Shown piece by piece: positions 1-17,200 of a stretch of 23,803 bases of DNA (its first letter is position 1; each line of letters starts with the position of its first letter). Under the pieces are notes generated by a model, which made no database searches, was not told where the DNA came from, and saw only the letters and a program-made list of their open reading frames with translations. Position numbers and translations under genes: made by a program. The stretch comes from Silene noctiflora. Its lineage: Eukaryota; Streptophyta; Magnoliopsida; Caryophyllales; Caryophyllaceae. The DNA lies in contig VHZZ01005827.1 of assembly GCA_009801015.1 (NCBI GenBank), positions 35,071 to 58,873 of the forward strand, written 5' to 3'.

Positions 1-185
1 GATTTTAATTTTGACACCTAAAAAATTAAAATGTAACTCATAAATTTTAAAAGCTCGAAAAGATTGCATATAAGCTCAATTATATTTGTATTGGAGGTAC
101 CATGGTCATATACATCTGAATGTAGTCTTATTCTAAAACGTTCATAAACATTACTTATACATTTAAACTTTAGCCAATTATTTAA

Positions 186-216
186 GAATCCGTGCAACGC
201 ACGGGCAACACACTAG
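186..216 (+). mobile_element. Helitron-like 3' terminus
   Basis: A short GC-rich hairpin, CCGTGC-AAC-GCACGG (190-204), is followed eight bases later by CTAG (213-216) and then a T. A hairpin shortly before a CTRR end, inserted next to a T, is the hallmark of Helitron 3' ends. The AT-rich sequence from 1 to 185 would be the element body. Its 5' end (TC) is outside the window or not recognisable, so length and coding content are unknown. Confidence 0.5.
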
Positions 217-273
217 TGTATTATAAAACTTACTCCGTATAGCAATGCTTATTTTGAGTTAGTAGATACAAAT

Positions 274-2301
274 AGACCTGGCAAAAGTAACCCGACTCGA
301 TTGACCCAACCCGAAAAGGCCGATCCGAGACCCGAACTACATCATCCGAATGTGACCCGGAAACTCGAACAGACCCGACCGGAACATGACCCGAGCTCTT
401 GACCCGTAACTGACCCGATCTGAAAATGATCTGAAAATGACCCGGTTCTGAAACCACCCAACCCGAAAATGACCCGACAAAACATAACTCTAATTGAACC
501 GAAAAGACTTGAAATTACTTTTTCTCTCTCTTATTCATTGACTGAAATGACCCGACCCAAAATAACTCGATCCGGTTACCGAAACTGTAATACCCAAATA
601 TTTTATTATTTTATTTGAATAATTTATTATTTTATACTTTGGATTTTTTTTAGAAAAAAAAAACGAAGTCGTTTTATGTACGGAGTATTAAATAGCGTTT
701 AACCCTTTGTTATATTCATTAGTCTTTTGGTCTCAGCGATGCAGCCGCTTAATTCTTTTGTCTCTTGCTAATCCATGAATTGTGACCATGGCCTTCTCTG
801 CCATATTTCCTCATTATTTACCCATCATACTCCATGATCTTCAACATCATCATTATCTATTACGGCTTTGATATTTTATGAACTATGATTTTTTTCGAAA
901 CGGTTGCATATAAATTACTGACCAATTTTCTTGAATTAAAGGTAACACGATTCTACCGATCTTATTACTCTTGTTATTGTTCGGAGTTATATGTGATATG
1001 TGGTTGCTGTCTTATATCTATTTATTTTAGTTATGTGGTGCAAATTAATTTGCGTCTATTGTATTATTTCTATTTAAGTATATATATAATGGATTGATTT
1101 TATTACATTGTTTGTGAAAGGGTTGAACTGTGAGATGGGTATACCCTGTGTAATACAGTAGAATGGTACTGAGCATGTATGATGATACTAGATTTGGACA
1201 GGTTCCGAGGGTTTGGTTACCATTGAGGCGTAAAGTAATTCTGCTATAATGTTCACATTGGATTAGGAATTTTGTTTGGGTTCACGCAATTTATGTTAAG
1301 GGCTTTGAGACATTCAATAATCGTGCGTCTGATGTAAAAGGTTTAATGTTTCCAATGAAGTTAAGATCAGTATGACACATATTATATTCAGCTTCTTTGA
1401 GTGGCAGTATTATTCTATGATTTGGTTAATGGTTCAAGGATTTTCTCAGAGCTGGGAGAGTTGAGGTTATGGTTTTTATCGTATTCTTATTATCGTTTTC
1501 TTTGATTTTGACTCGTGGGTGGGTAACCATGGTTATTGAGTTATGTTCTGAGTTTGAAATCGACATTGAGATGGAAGTATTGTTTCGCGGTCTTATCCGC
1601 CGGTTCACTTACCCCTCGTCTTTGTCTTAGGGCCGACGATGAGAATACAGTACTGGTTACTATGGAGTATTATATTATGAGACGGAGTAATGAGCTGAGA
1701 CTTGGTTAATTATTGGGATGAGAGAGTTTATTATATTATGGAAATAGTACAGAATTGGTTTGAGGTACTAGGTAGTTACGGAGAGTGTTTTTATTATTTT
1801 CTGTGTTTATTTTTATTTTTACGTGTGTGTTTCCACGCTATGACCAAAAACTATTCTGCTTATATTGAGGTATTATCTGTTACTCAGCTTTCCGGCTGAC
1901 GTGTTTTCTCCCTTCTGGGCTACTCGTCATGGGGGTAGGTCCTTTCTGTCTTCAGGTTTTATTTTCAGGTCACTTCCGCTGCGGTTTAAAGGGATTTTAT
2001 TTCAAGGGAAGATTTTTATTTAAAAGCTTTGTAAAAGTTGTATTTCAATTTGTATTACTTTATTTTTAAGACGATTTGTAATAAGAGACTTTGTATATTA
2101 ATTATAATATCTTTGTATTTCGGCCAGTTTTGTATATGAAAGTTAATTTTTGTTTAGCCGAAAATCAGGGGTGTTACATAAACTGACCCGACGAACAAAC
2201 CCGAAACCCGAAATGACCCGAATTAACCCGAAATTAATGAAAGACCCGAACTGATCCGACTGGAACCCGACCCGTTGACCCGATTTGCGAGGTCTAGACT
2301 C
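274..2301. mobile_element. hAT-like non-autonomous DNA transposon, interrupted by an LTR
   Basis: The sequence ATACAAAT occurs at 266-273 and again at 2302-2309, as expected for the 8-bp target-site duplication of hAT elements. The left end begins AGACCTGGCAAA; the right end, read on the minus strand, contains TAGACCTCGCAAA about four bases in, so the terminal inverted repeats are imperfect. Both subterminal regions (about 290-580 and 2184-2290) are packed with GACCCG motifs, typical of hAT transposase-binding regions. Without the inserted LTR the element is about 430 bp and codes for nothing. Open frames across the GACCCG tracts are repeat artefacts. Confidence 0.55.
586..2178 (+). mobile_element. 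Solo LTR, Ty3/gypsy-like (fossil)
   Basis: A block of about 1.6 kb starts TGTAATACCC and ends GGGGTGTTACA, matching the TG...CA inverted termini common in plant Ty3/gypsy LTRs of chromovirus type. It is flanked by GAAAC (581-585) and TAAAC (2179-2183), a 5-bp target duplication agreeing at 4 of 5 positions. No internal region, primer-binding site or second LTR adjoins it, so it is read as a solo LTR left by recombination. It cut into the GACCCG-rich hAT-like element and is therefore younger than that element. A single LTR cannot be dated from divergence. Confidence 0.6.
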
Positions 2302-2444
2302 ATACAAATAACTTGTAGAGAGAAAAGGGGAGGGGAAATTATGAAAGGGGTATAATTAAAGTATACCACGAAAATCAATAGCCTATGACCCTTAAGACTA
2401 TGAATCTATGATAGAACTTCTTCCCCAAAACAAAAATAAACTTA

Positions 2445-7384
<4,940 letters not shown>

Positions 7385-8246
7385 TGTAGTAGTAGACTAG
7401 TAGGGCAACTAGATCATCCTGAATATTAGAATATTATTATGGTCAATTTTATAATACATGAATGAACAACCATGTAAGGAAATAATAATTTTGATTGCCT
7501 ATATTTATGCCAATTAATAAGTGAAAGATATATTTACTTGATTTGGTTCCATAGACCTAAAATGCAATTGGTTTTCAAGGAGAAGATCCAAATATTGGAA
7601 ACTTAGGTATATTATATTGTTGATTAAAGTGAAATTAATATGACAGGAAATCCCGTCTTTGATCTCACATTTGAGTCTTTCTAATATTCGCGAGATAAAA
7701 GAAATTATTACAATCACGAACAAAACATAGTACATAAAATCGCAGGTCTTCCTTAGCAAGATTGTGAACCAAAGGGTAAGCTATTAATGCTGCTACTAAT
7801 GCAAAATAGCAACATCTTCAACTGGTCTTCTTAATTAGCTCTTCCTTAGCAAAATGGCTAACTGCCTAACCAAATTATTCATAGCCAAACTGTACCCCCA
7901 ACTCCACACTTGACTGAAACTGGGGAATATTCTACTCTAATGATAGAGATAAATAAAAATGGGTAAATTTCGTCGTTTTTGGCATTGGTGTCTATTTAAA
8001 GTTCCAAGATTACAGGAGGCGATCTAGGATATCTTGAAGCACACCCCATACTTACCATATCTGGTGGCTTTTCCATGATTAAAACCTACCATAACCCAAA
8101 AAAAAAAAAAAAAAAAGGAAATACTGTACACGAAATGGCCCTCTGTGGCCAAAGGTAGAAGCCAGTAATACCTAAATCTACGATCAAAATGTCACTCAGT
8201 AGCTACCTTTACAGAGCTTCCTAAAGGAAACAAACTCCAGCTCTAG
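7385..8246 (-). promoter_or_regulatory. Intergenic region: protease promoter side and NDX 3' side
   Basis: These 862 bases separate the protease start codon from the NDX stop codon; both genes read on the minus strand. A TATA-like sequence, minus-strand CATAAATATAGG (about 7498-7510), lies roughly 115-125 bases upstream of the protease ATG, which would leave a leader of about 85-95 bases. That assignment is weak. The part nearest 8246 should hold the NDX 3' UTR, including a 19-base A run on the plus strand (8098-8116). No further gene is visible. Confidence 0.35.
8098..8116 (+). repeat. Poly(A)/poly(T) tract of 19 bases
   Basis: An uninterrupted run of 19 A on the plus strand, which is 19 T in the sense strand of NDX, about 130 bases past its stop codon. 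It may lie in the 3' UTR or just beyond the cleavage site. It could also mark the tail of an old retroposed copy, but no SINE or LINE body was recognised beside it. Confidence 0.7.
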
Positions 8247-11200
8247 TCACCGGGTTCGTATCCGACCAAAATCCCAAAGAACTCGCATATTTCCTACTTT
8301 AACTTCAGCCTGTTCGAAAGTCGCACCTCCTTCAATAGATGGGTGGGGAAGCCTTACAATCCTATCAGACTTGAGCTCAGTTATATCGACAACACAAGTA
8401 CTAGTATCAGCCAAATTGCACCCATGCCATTCCCCTTCTACCTGGAAAACTGTTCCCTTGGCGATTTCCTTACCTTGAGGATCCGTTAATGTAACCGCCT
8501 GCCCAGCCATCAATCTAGCACTATTTGTATTTGACACCTGGCAATCTTGAGGGTTTAACTGAGCTGAGCTCTCTGGGGCAATCTCGACATTCTGGCTCAT
8601 ATTTGGTCTTATACAAGTTACGGCTGTGGCTGTTTGATTTGTGTCTTCCTTTAAGCCTTGGGGTAATTCAGAAAACGGACGTGTTTTTGAGCCATCTTGC
8701 TTGTCACATATAAGAGAATCCTCTGATGATAGACGACCATCCTTGGCTGCTGCTCGTAAAAGCTTTGCTTTTCGGTTATTCAACCTGTTTAGCAAGAAAC
8801 AAGCATACAGAAGTCATCATAACTAAACATGGATTGAAGTGAAAGGTTATGCATAAATGAATACACAAGGAACCTCAATTTTAATGAAATTTACAATGGC
8901 TCCTGAACAATGTTTAGATTTCATCGATGAGGATAGTCCATCACATAGTATCAGAACATACTCGCACTTGAATGGTTGGGATATAGTAATCAAATATAGG
9001 GGGGAAAAAGAAAAAGAAAAAAAGAGTATCCTAGCCCCTATTGCCGCAACGACTCCCGCCTATATGGCATGATGGGGGTGGGTTCGAAGTAGGTAACCAC
9101 TAACTACATGGTCGTATGATATGGTAGAAAAAACAAATAGACAATCTTTCAATAACCCATAAAGATAATTGTGTAACGCGGCGTCAGGCTGCTCAATGCT
9201 AATACAAGCAAGGCAGCTGTTTAAAGAGTTCCAAACAAATTCATCACTGCTGGAAACGAAATTATTGCCAATACACACAGAAAGACGGCCACCAGTCACA
9301 TACAATTTAGTCACCCTTAAGTAAAGACCAGATGAGCATGGCACCAGTTGTTACAAAAACTCTCCTTTACGTTGGATATGTAAGGGTAATTCTTTCATAA
9401 ATTTGATTCGTAAAGTAAAACATTTTGTTAGGACAATCAGCAATATTTTACCCAAGGCTAAACCAAATCACTGAAGAACTCCATAAATAAGTTCCAAGAC
9501 AATAGCCAACAATAGAACTCCATAGATAAGTTCCAAGACAATAGCGAATGACTTCTAGCATAAAATCACATATTCATCCACGATGCTACTAGTCATTTCA
9601 CCTTCCTCCCCAAATATCTAAGCACCATTAAGCAAGTTATCGGTGCCATTAGTCATTTCACCTTCCCACAAACTCACAAAGCACCATTAAGCAATTTTTT
9701 TTTGGATTTAAGCGCTCCATCGGCAAAAAAAATGAGTACCACAATGAATGACTGTTGTAGTTACACTCTAATATGTCCACACAAGTAGATACACCATAAA
9801 ATCTGCTAAGCAACCACTCATTACAGATGGTTAAAAGTGTGCCCCCAACGTAAAATTCGAAACACATTGAAAAGCACCTTCTTTGTTCAGACAGTAATTA
9901 GCTCTATTTCTCAAAAGGACCTATGAGACCATGATAAGCTACATGAAGCACAAGACCTTAATTAATACAAAGGATATTATAAAACAGATGTATAAACCGG
10001 AGTAAGAAACAGCCGTCAGTCATCATAACTATGTTATCCAGACTATAGTAGGGAAATTAGTGTGTATACGTCCAAGTGGCGGACTAGCCATTACTCAATT
10101 TTTGAGACATTGTGAACTTTATAGTAGAAACTTTAGATGTTTAAAAAACTGGGGATTAAAATCAACAGAAATTGTACTAGAAGCTTCATAGGCACTTTGG
10201 CTGTTCCTTTACATTTGCCAATGCGAGCCCTCGTATCTAGTCTCTTTTAAGGGCAACAAAGGAAGAGAAACTAGTGAAAGAAGATTTCTAACAAAAAAAT
10301 GCGTTAAGTTAGAGGTAAATTTCAAAGAAAAGCAAGGAAAGCAAGAACAGAAAATATCTGATTTCTTATTTGGAGAAACACTTCAAACAGAACTTTTTCT
10401 TTTCACAATTCAACAAGTATATAAGTAGGGTTGAGAACAGCTAGCTCACCAGTTTTTCAGCTGTGCAGACGTGACTTCAGAACCCTGCAAGAATCACATC
10501 ACACTTCTTCAAATGAAATGAAATACATTAAGGTGAACTAATTCATCACTTAAATAAACTTATAATAAAAATGAAAAACTCTGCAGCCAGTTTGCTCACA
10601 TGACAACTTAGACTGACTGCCCATGCATGTAGCGAAGCTGCATTTTTATGTATATCAGGTTCTTCCTGGACCGCCCTTTCAAATAGGGATGCTTGTATGT
10701 CATTCATAATATGTCGCTTGCGTTTCCTTATCGGCTTCTCTTCACAATTTAGCGATTCAACTCTTTCATCCTCCTGACTACCTTGAATGTTACTTTTATG
10801 GGAATTCTCGCATGATTTTGTAGCCTCACCATTACCAACTTGACCAACAAGGTTCTTGTTCTTTCCTCTTGAAGAACTTAAATCTGATCCACTGGTCTCT
10901 GCATTTTCAACCTCCGCTACCCTCTCGAGTGAACTTTTAGACGATTTCACTTCACATCTATTAACATCTTGCATGACACCATCAGCTTCACCAACAAGCT
11001 CTTGTTTAACTTCAGGATTGCAAACTCCTGGGAAAGCTGAATTTTCTGACATACCTTCCTTCAAAATTATGCTACTGAACTTTGGATCAAGTTCTTTACC
11101 TCCATGAACAGGAGATGAAGAGCCTCTAGTATTGTTTATTTCCTACAAATATTCAGTTTTGGTGTTAGAAACAAGAACTTGGGGGATACTTGATGGCCCC

Positions 11201-14200
11201 TTAAATGCCCACTTTAACAATAACTATCAAACTTTTACATTAGATGAGAGTTGAAACTGTAATGAAAATCAAATAGCAAACTGAACACTTAATACTTGGA
11301 TAATTAAATTCGACTTAAATTTTGCAATAAGATAGCTTATTGTTATGAATACTTTGCTAATAGACTATATGAATTTATAAACTATATTTTGATAGTGAAA
11401 TACATTTTTAGGAGCGGATCTTAATGTCTATGAAATGGGGAGACACTATTCTAACTCACCTAGACATGGCAAGGAACAACTCTCTTGCTTGATACAATCA
11501 CACTACAAGAACGTTATGGTCCTCTCCTTGTTGACAATGAATAACATAGTGTCACTTTATGATTAAGCAGCAAGTTTGCTTATAATAAGGCACGAAACTC
11601 CATAGCATAATACATGGGCTCATGCATGATATCACACTCAAACTTGGATAAGTTTATACATACTAGTATGCTACAGTCTGCTATAACATTGATTATCTAT
11701 CTCAGAATATTTTTCACCCATAAACCTTAATGCAACTTCTCAGATTCAAATCAGGAAACATGTTTGGAACTAAGTATAACTTGGAAGTTGGGGAACATCC
11801 TATGTTTATATAATTATATTTGTCTTGGTTCACTTGAAAATATTATAGCATAAAGTCTAAGCTGTCTTTGATAACCATTACATTTTGAACTCTCGGTTTA
11901 GGGTGCATCAATAAGGCAATCATTTTTCTGTAGTGAAGATTCGTATTTACCCATGATCGGTTCACTTCTAAATCAACTGGTCCAATGAGTGACTGCACCT
12001 GTGTAAAGAAAACCCTGCAATGAATACAACATATCGAATTAGCCTTTTATCTAAGTTGTGGTTTATTTCTTTTCTGTTGTTTGATCACTCTTCCACTTAA
12101 TCTAACATCCAGTTCAATGTTTGACAAAAGATCAGTGACATGTGCATGAAACTTAATAATTCAGCATCAAACAAAGTATATATGGGCAAGTAGGTGAATA
12201 TGTTAAAGTAGCCAGAGAAGGACAAATGCCGCACTGACAAACCATTGCAGAAGAAATTAGGCCCTTTAATAAAGCTGAAGAGCGTAACTGTACACTTGCA
12301 ATTTGCAAATAGATTCCTTTTTATAAATTTGTAATTAGAAAAATAAGGAAAAGATATAATTCCAGACAAGGCAGTCGTAACAAATAACCTAGAACCAAGC
12401 AATATACAATATGCAATATGCAATGCTACATTAAAGAACATGCTACAGACGTAGAAAATTAAATCAGTACAACTAGATCCACATCTTACAGTGCCAACTC
12501 TCACCCAACCTAATATGAAGACTACTACTTTTAGTATACGATGGAGATTATGTAAAGAATGCTATAATGATTGGACATATGTCCAACGAGATCTGAAGAG
12601 CACAAAATAAGAAGCCTTAGCATGCACAATTATGGCTTTCTAGCTTCTACTGTAGCAAAGCCGAATAAATTAATACAGTTCTGAAATAATTGAGATAGCC
12701 CTGAACAGCATCTGCTCGGGAGTTGGGACTTGGGACTATAACTTGCTAAGATGCTTAGAGTCCTGATTGGCTGACACAAGTGATAAAATGCAAAAAAGAG
12801 TATCATGTAGACGAATGCAAGCATTGAGGCTTATCACCCAAAACATATTCAAAATTTATGAAAACCCATTTGCCGGAGACTAGTCCTCTCACTGTTGTAT
12901 GATTGGAAATGGTCATTGGAAGGGACGTTTGTCTGTGCTAGCTTGTGGAATGCAGGAGGAGCATTTCCATTGCATGCTCATAATTATCATGCAATGCATG
13001 CATTTAATCATCAAAATCAAACTATGTTCTTCCACCAGGAAGAAGTCTGCTATCCTGAAAGTTCTATTTACATGGTTCTTGACAAATAGAGTTCATATTT
13101 GCAACTAAACACTGTTCTATGGTGAATACGTTGGTGCTAACTAAGTGATATGGAGTGATATAGGGACTTAATGCTCACATGAAACTAACTTTAAGTGGCA
13201 CCTTCACCATATAGAGCAACAGGCTTTTCTCCCTTATAAATGGACCAGGAACTTTCATCATTGGGTTTACTAACATTGCTGACAGGGCAAGTGAACAATG
13301 TAGGTAACTAGGATCAAAGACAATTCTATTCCATTTATTTTGAGAAGGCGCGCTGAGGCGATGGGTTCCCAAGGGGCTGAGGCGCAAGGCGAAGGCACGC
13401 GGCTTTTGCACACGAGGTGCACTGATTTTTCAGAAGAACATCCATAATTTACAATCAAATTTTGTGCAAAAATAATCCCTCTTTTGTTTTAAAAAGGGCG
13501 AACATGTACTTTAAAAGTGAAAATTAAGGATAAGGGGGAGAAAACAAGGGTAAAATAAAAGAATTTGGAAAAAAAATGGAATTGCACACTAATGCACCTC
13601 GTGTGCGCCTTGGTGCGCCTCACTAGTTGCGCCTTGGGTGTGTCTCATGCGCCTTAGGTGCGCCTTTTGTATCCCATGCGCCTCACAGTGTATGATGCGA
13701 CCTGGCTTGCGCCTCACTGCGCCTTGCGCCTTGCGCCTCAAGCGTGTTTTTTTAAACTAAATTTCCATCATGTTTGCCTCTCTAATCAAACAATGGTTAA
13801 ACCATACATAGAGAAAAAATCTAACAGAAAATCACAACTCTCAAGAGAATGAGTACGAAATAACTGAAATGATAACCCAATCTACAATCAAGTCAGTTGT
13901 ACACAGCAGCAACTTTATGAGAATGCGTCAAAGTTTTATCCTCTCAAGTCTCAACAAACTTTAAGCATACAAACTCTGTGAATAAAACAAGTAGTAGAAA
14001 GAAAGTCGAAAAAACAGTAGAGCGAATTAAAAAGTATAAATCACTTGTACACAGGTTCAACTTATCCATGCATTACCTGAACAGCTGCACATCTTCTTCA
14101 TTAAGAAAAGTGGGAATTAAAGACTCTGCATGACCCAACAATGACCCTACGCATGAAGATATGAGTATATTAGGCCTACAATACAAGAAGTCAAGAACTT

Positions 14201-17200
14201 TTTAGTTTTTATACAAATATACAAGTTATGAAGAAGGTTATGATTACGAAGATTCTTGCAAACAGTAGCCGCAATTTGAAGAGCAGAACTAAATGCAACT
14301 CCAGGCCATGGCTGAGAAGGGAATGAATCTCCAGCATGTGGGTCTTGCCATTCTATATTCAGACAATCAAGAAACTTATGGAGGAACAGGTTTCTTTCCT
14401 GCTCTGCGGGCAAAAGGTATAGCATTAACTACACATTACAGCAAACTGACAGATACCAAGATGTATTTTTGATGCATATGCAGTAAAAATTTGGCCTGAG
14501 AATAACCTTTACATATATTTGGCACAAAGCAGTGAAGGTTGGCAATTACTTTTACCAACAGGGATGTTCGCTGATGAGCGTAGGAAGCTTGAGTGCTGCC
14601 TATGGGAATGAAGTTCGATTCACATATTTCTACATTACATATGTCCAATGGTGAAGATAAATCTAGTACCCATCCGGCCATTGTGAATGGTTCATAATCC
14701 AAGGAAACATCTTCTTCTTTCAGAAGTAAATCAGAGGAACACCAACTCGATAGAAACTGCTGATAAGGTATTGACAATACAGCTGCCAACACTTCAGCCT
14801 GGCCAGAAACCCAAGCGTGATGAAAGCAAGTGAGATGCATGACAATACGTGATAATAGGGAAGCACAGGTAAAAAAAAGCCATGAACTATTCTTTAAGAA
14901 CTTCATCTCTACTTTTTATTGGGTGGAGGGCGGGGAGGTGGGGACTGGGGACTATGTTACTTTGACACTTGCTTTGGGTTTTTGTCGTGTCACATGCGTT
15001 GACACAACACAACACTTCCAGACTCTGGCTTTGGCCAAGGTAGCCTAATTCGATATTAATTGACCAAGCGATACGCTCTTACTCTTGTATTCGATGTATC
15101 AATTTTAAACACGTGTCATAACAAGAAAATGCTAGAACTGATTTGTCTATCGTAACCCAACATCAAAGAATCACCCAATTACATGTTTCCAAACAAAACA
15201 ATTGCATGCAATGCACCATATTAAAAACTCGCAAAGGCTAATAACATGAACAGTTTTCACAAAATAGTCTTGTCCAACGCTCCAAAAGCACTCGTGTCCA
15301 GCACTTAGAGCTGAGTACAAGCGACATAGTTGGTAACTGAGAGCAAACGTGGAAACAGGCACGAGATTATTTTTTCTCTTCTTTTTCTTGTATGGGGATG
15401 GGGAAAAGGTGTAAGCATTTTAGCACCTAAGAATTGAATATAGCTTAAACACTGATTTATGGCAACATGAAGCATTACAAGAACGCATGAAGGATATGTT
15501 CGACTTTGTCTTTAAACTATTTTGGGAGGATTTAAGGAAAAGTGGTGAAATACCTACTTTACCCCTTAAACTGAAGAGTGTTGGACATGAACTTGCGGCG
15601 GGATGGTGGTAGTTATCTAGGGGTAATATTGGATAATCAAAGTTTTTCCTCAATAAATTTGAAAAGGGACAATTATTACGGAAAAAATTTTAGAGGGTAA
15701 CGGGGCAATAAAATTGGGATGGGGGGAGTAGCATATTTCAACAGTAACAGGTAAATTGCGAAAACACCCACGTCACAATGATCCAGTAAAATTTACAGTA
15801 ATTATTCAGGCTTTGAGTAACAGAAGCTTACAAAGTATATTGTAATATAAGATCTAAGATTCGAATCATCAGAAAAGATATCTGCAAGGCGCAATGCATT
15901 GAGTTGCAAGAGACCCATTGGGTAAGTTTTGCCTGAGTAGTTCTCTGGCCGTTTGCTTTCATTACTCAGTGTGGTCTTCAACAGCTCAACAACCTGCAGA
16001 CTCACAATCCTATTAAAACAAGTATTTTCCTTGAAGAATAGCATGAAAATATGCTTTTAACATGGACCAGATATGATTATCTTTCAGCTTAAACGATAAA
16101 ATATGCAAGGCATGTGCAGAGTAAAAGGTTTTGAGCCCATGAATTAGGTTTAATTTTCCCATGAGAGGTGCTAACTCTTACTTAGGATCCAATATCATAG
16201 AAAAAAGGAGGCATCCATAAACTTATGAAGTAGAAAGACAAATGATAACCCATTTAACAGCAGGAATACTGGACTACTGGAGTAAAAACCTGCCAGGCAG
16301 GACATGAGCTGATTGCTGATCAAATTGAATACAGATTTAACTAAACTGAGAAATGAGCGTATCTATCTTTAGATAAAAACTTGGAAGACTATTCTGCAGA
16401 TACAAAGATTTACCTGCTTGACTTTTTCTTATTTAAGCAATTTACTCATTATCAATCAGAAACAGTGAGAGGCAAAGCAAAAGAGACTTGACAAAAACCC
16501 TTTATAGAGAAATAGTTCCAACCAGAACAACGGAATACACTTTTCCAAGAGAAACGAGTCGCTACCTAATAGTTAATATAAATTACATTTTAGATGGCAA
16601 ACTAAGCAAACCAAGTTGGAGACTAAGGGATTATATATGTTTCTGACAAAAAATGCATAAAAATAAAACCGTTTAACTAACACTAACCTCTAGTGCAACA
16701 GACTTTGCCAAATCCAAGCTTTCGGGTATACTGGCCACCTCATCCAGATACGATACACTTTCTGCTTCACACAGATACAAAAGCTGCAACAAACCATTAC
16801 TGAAGTCAAACTATTATCTGTTATAGCAAAGATCCAAAGAGAATGGAGTTCAAATGAACAAAAGAAAAAAGAATATTATATTTTAATGAGATCACCATCC
16901 ATTAATGATATGCATAAAAGCGCCTTTTAGTACGATAAAAAGCAAAAATATGTAATATAACTGAAATATTGTCTATAAGCTAAAGGTTGCTTCGTATCAT
17001 CAGTCACGCAGTCATACATGATACACCAGTAACACCAATAGATGTTGCACTGGGATACAAATTGTACGACTTCTAGGAGATAACTTAACCAACTTTTTAA
17101 CTTACTATAGATAGTACGCGAGCTTTTATCCTGGAAAAAGCAGCAATAACTGCACAAGACCCTTCTAATATGAGTGGGGTATTCAAATTCAAGGCAGCTT

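Noticed and set aside
230-457. 75-residue open frame over the GACCCG tract
   Set aside because: The reading is driven by the repeated GACCCG motif; no domain or neighbour supports a protein.
11998-12014. Alternative acceptor after ACACAG giving an exon starting VQSLIG
   Set aside because: The acceptor at 12015-12017 keeps the phase with the preceding exon and adds VFFTQ in frame; the inner site breaks the phase.
12968-12996. Small inverted repeat CATTGCATG...CATGCAATG
   Set aside because: A nine-base stem in AT-rich intron sequence is short enough to arise by chance, and nothing around it suggests a function.
12895-13108. Two overlapping open frames in the large NDX intron
   Set aside because: They lie within an intron whose flanking exons splice in phase, and show no recognisable domain.
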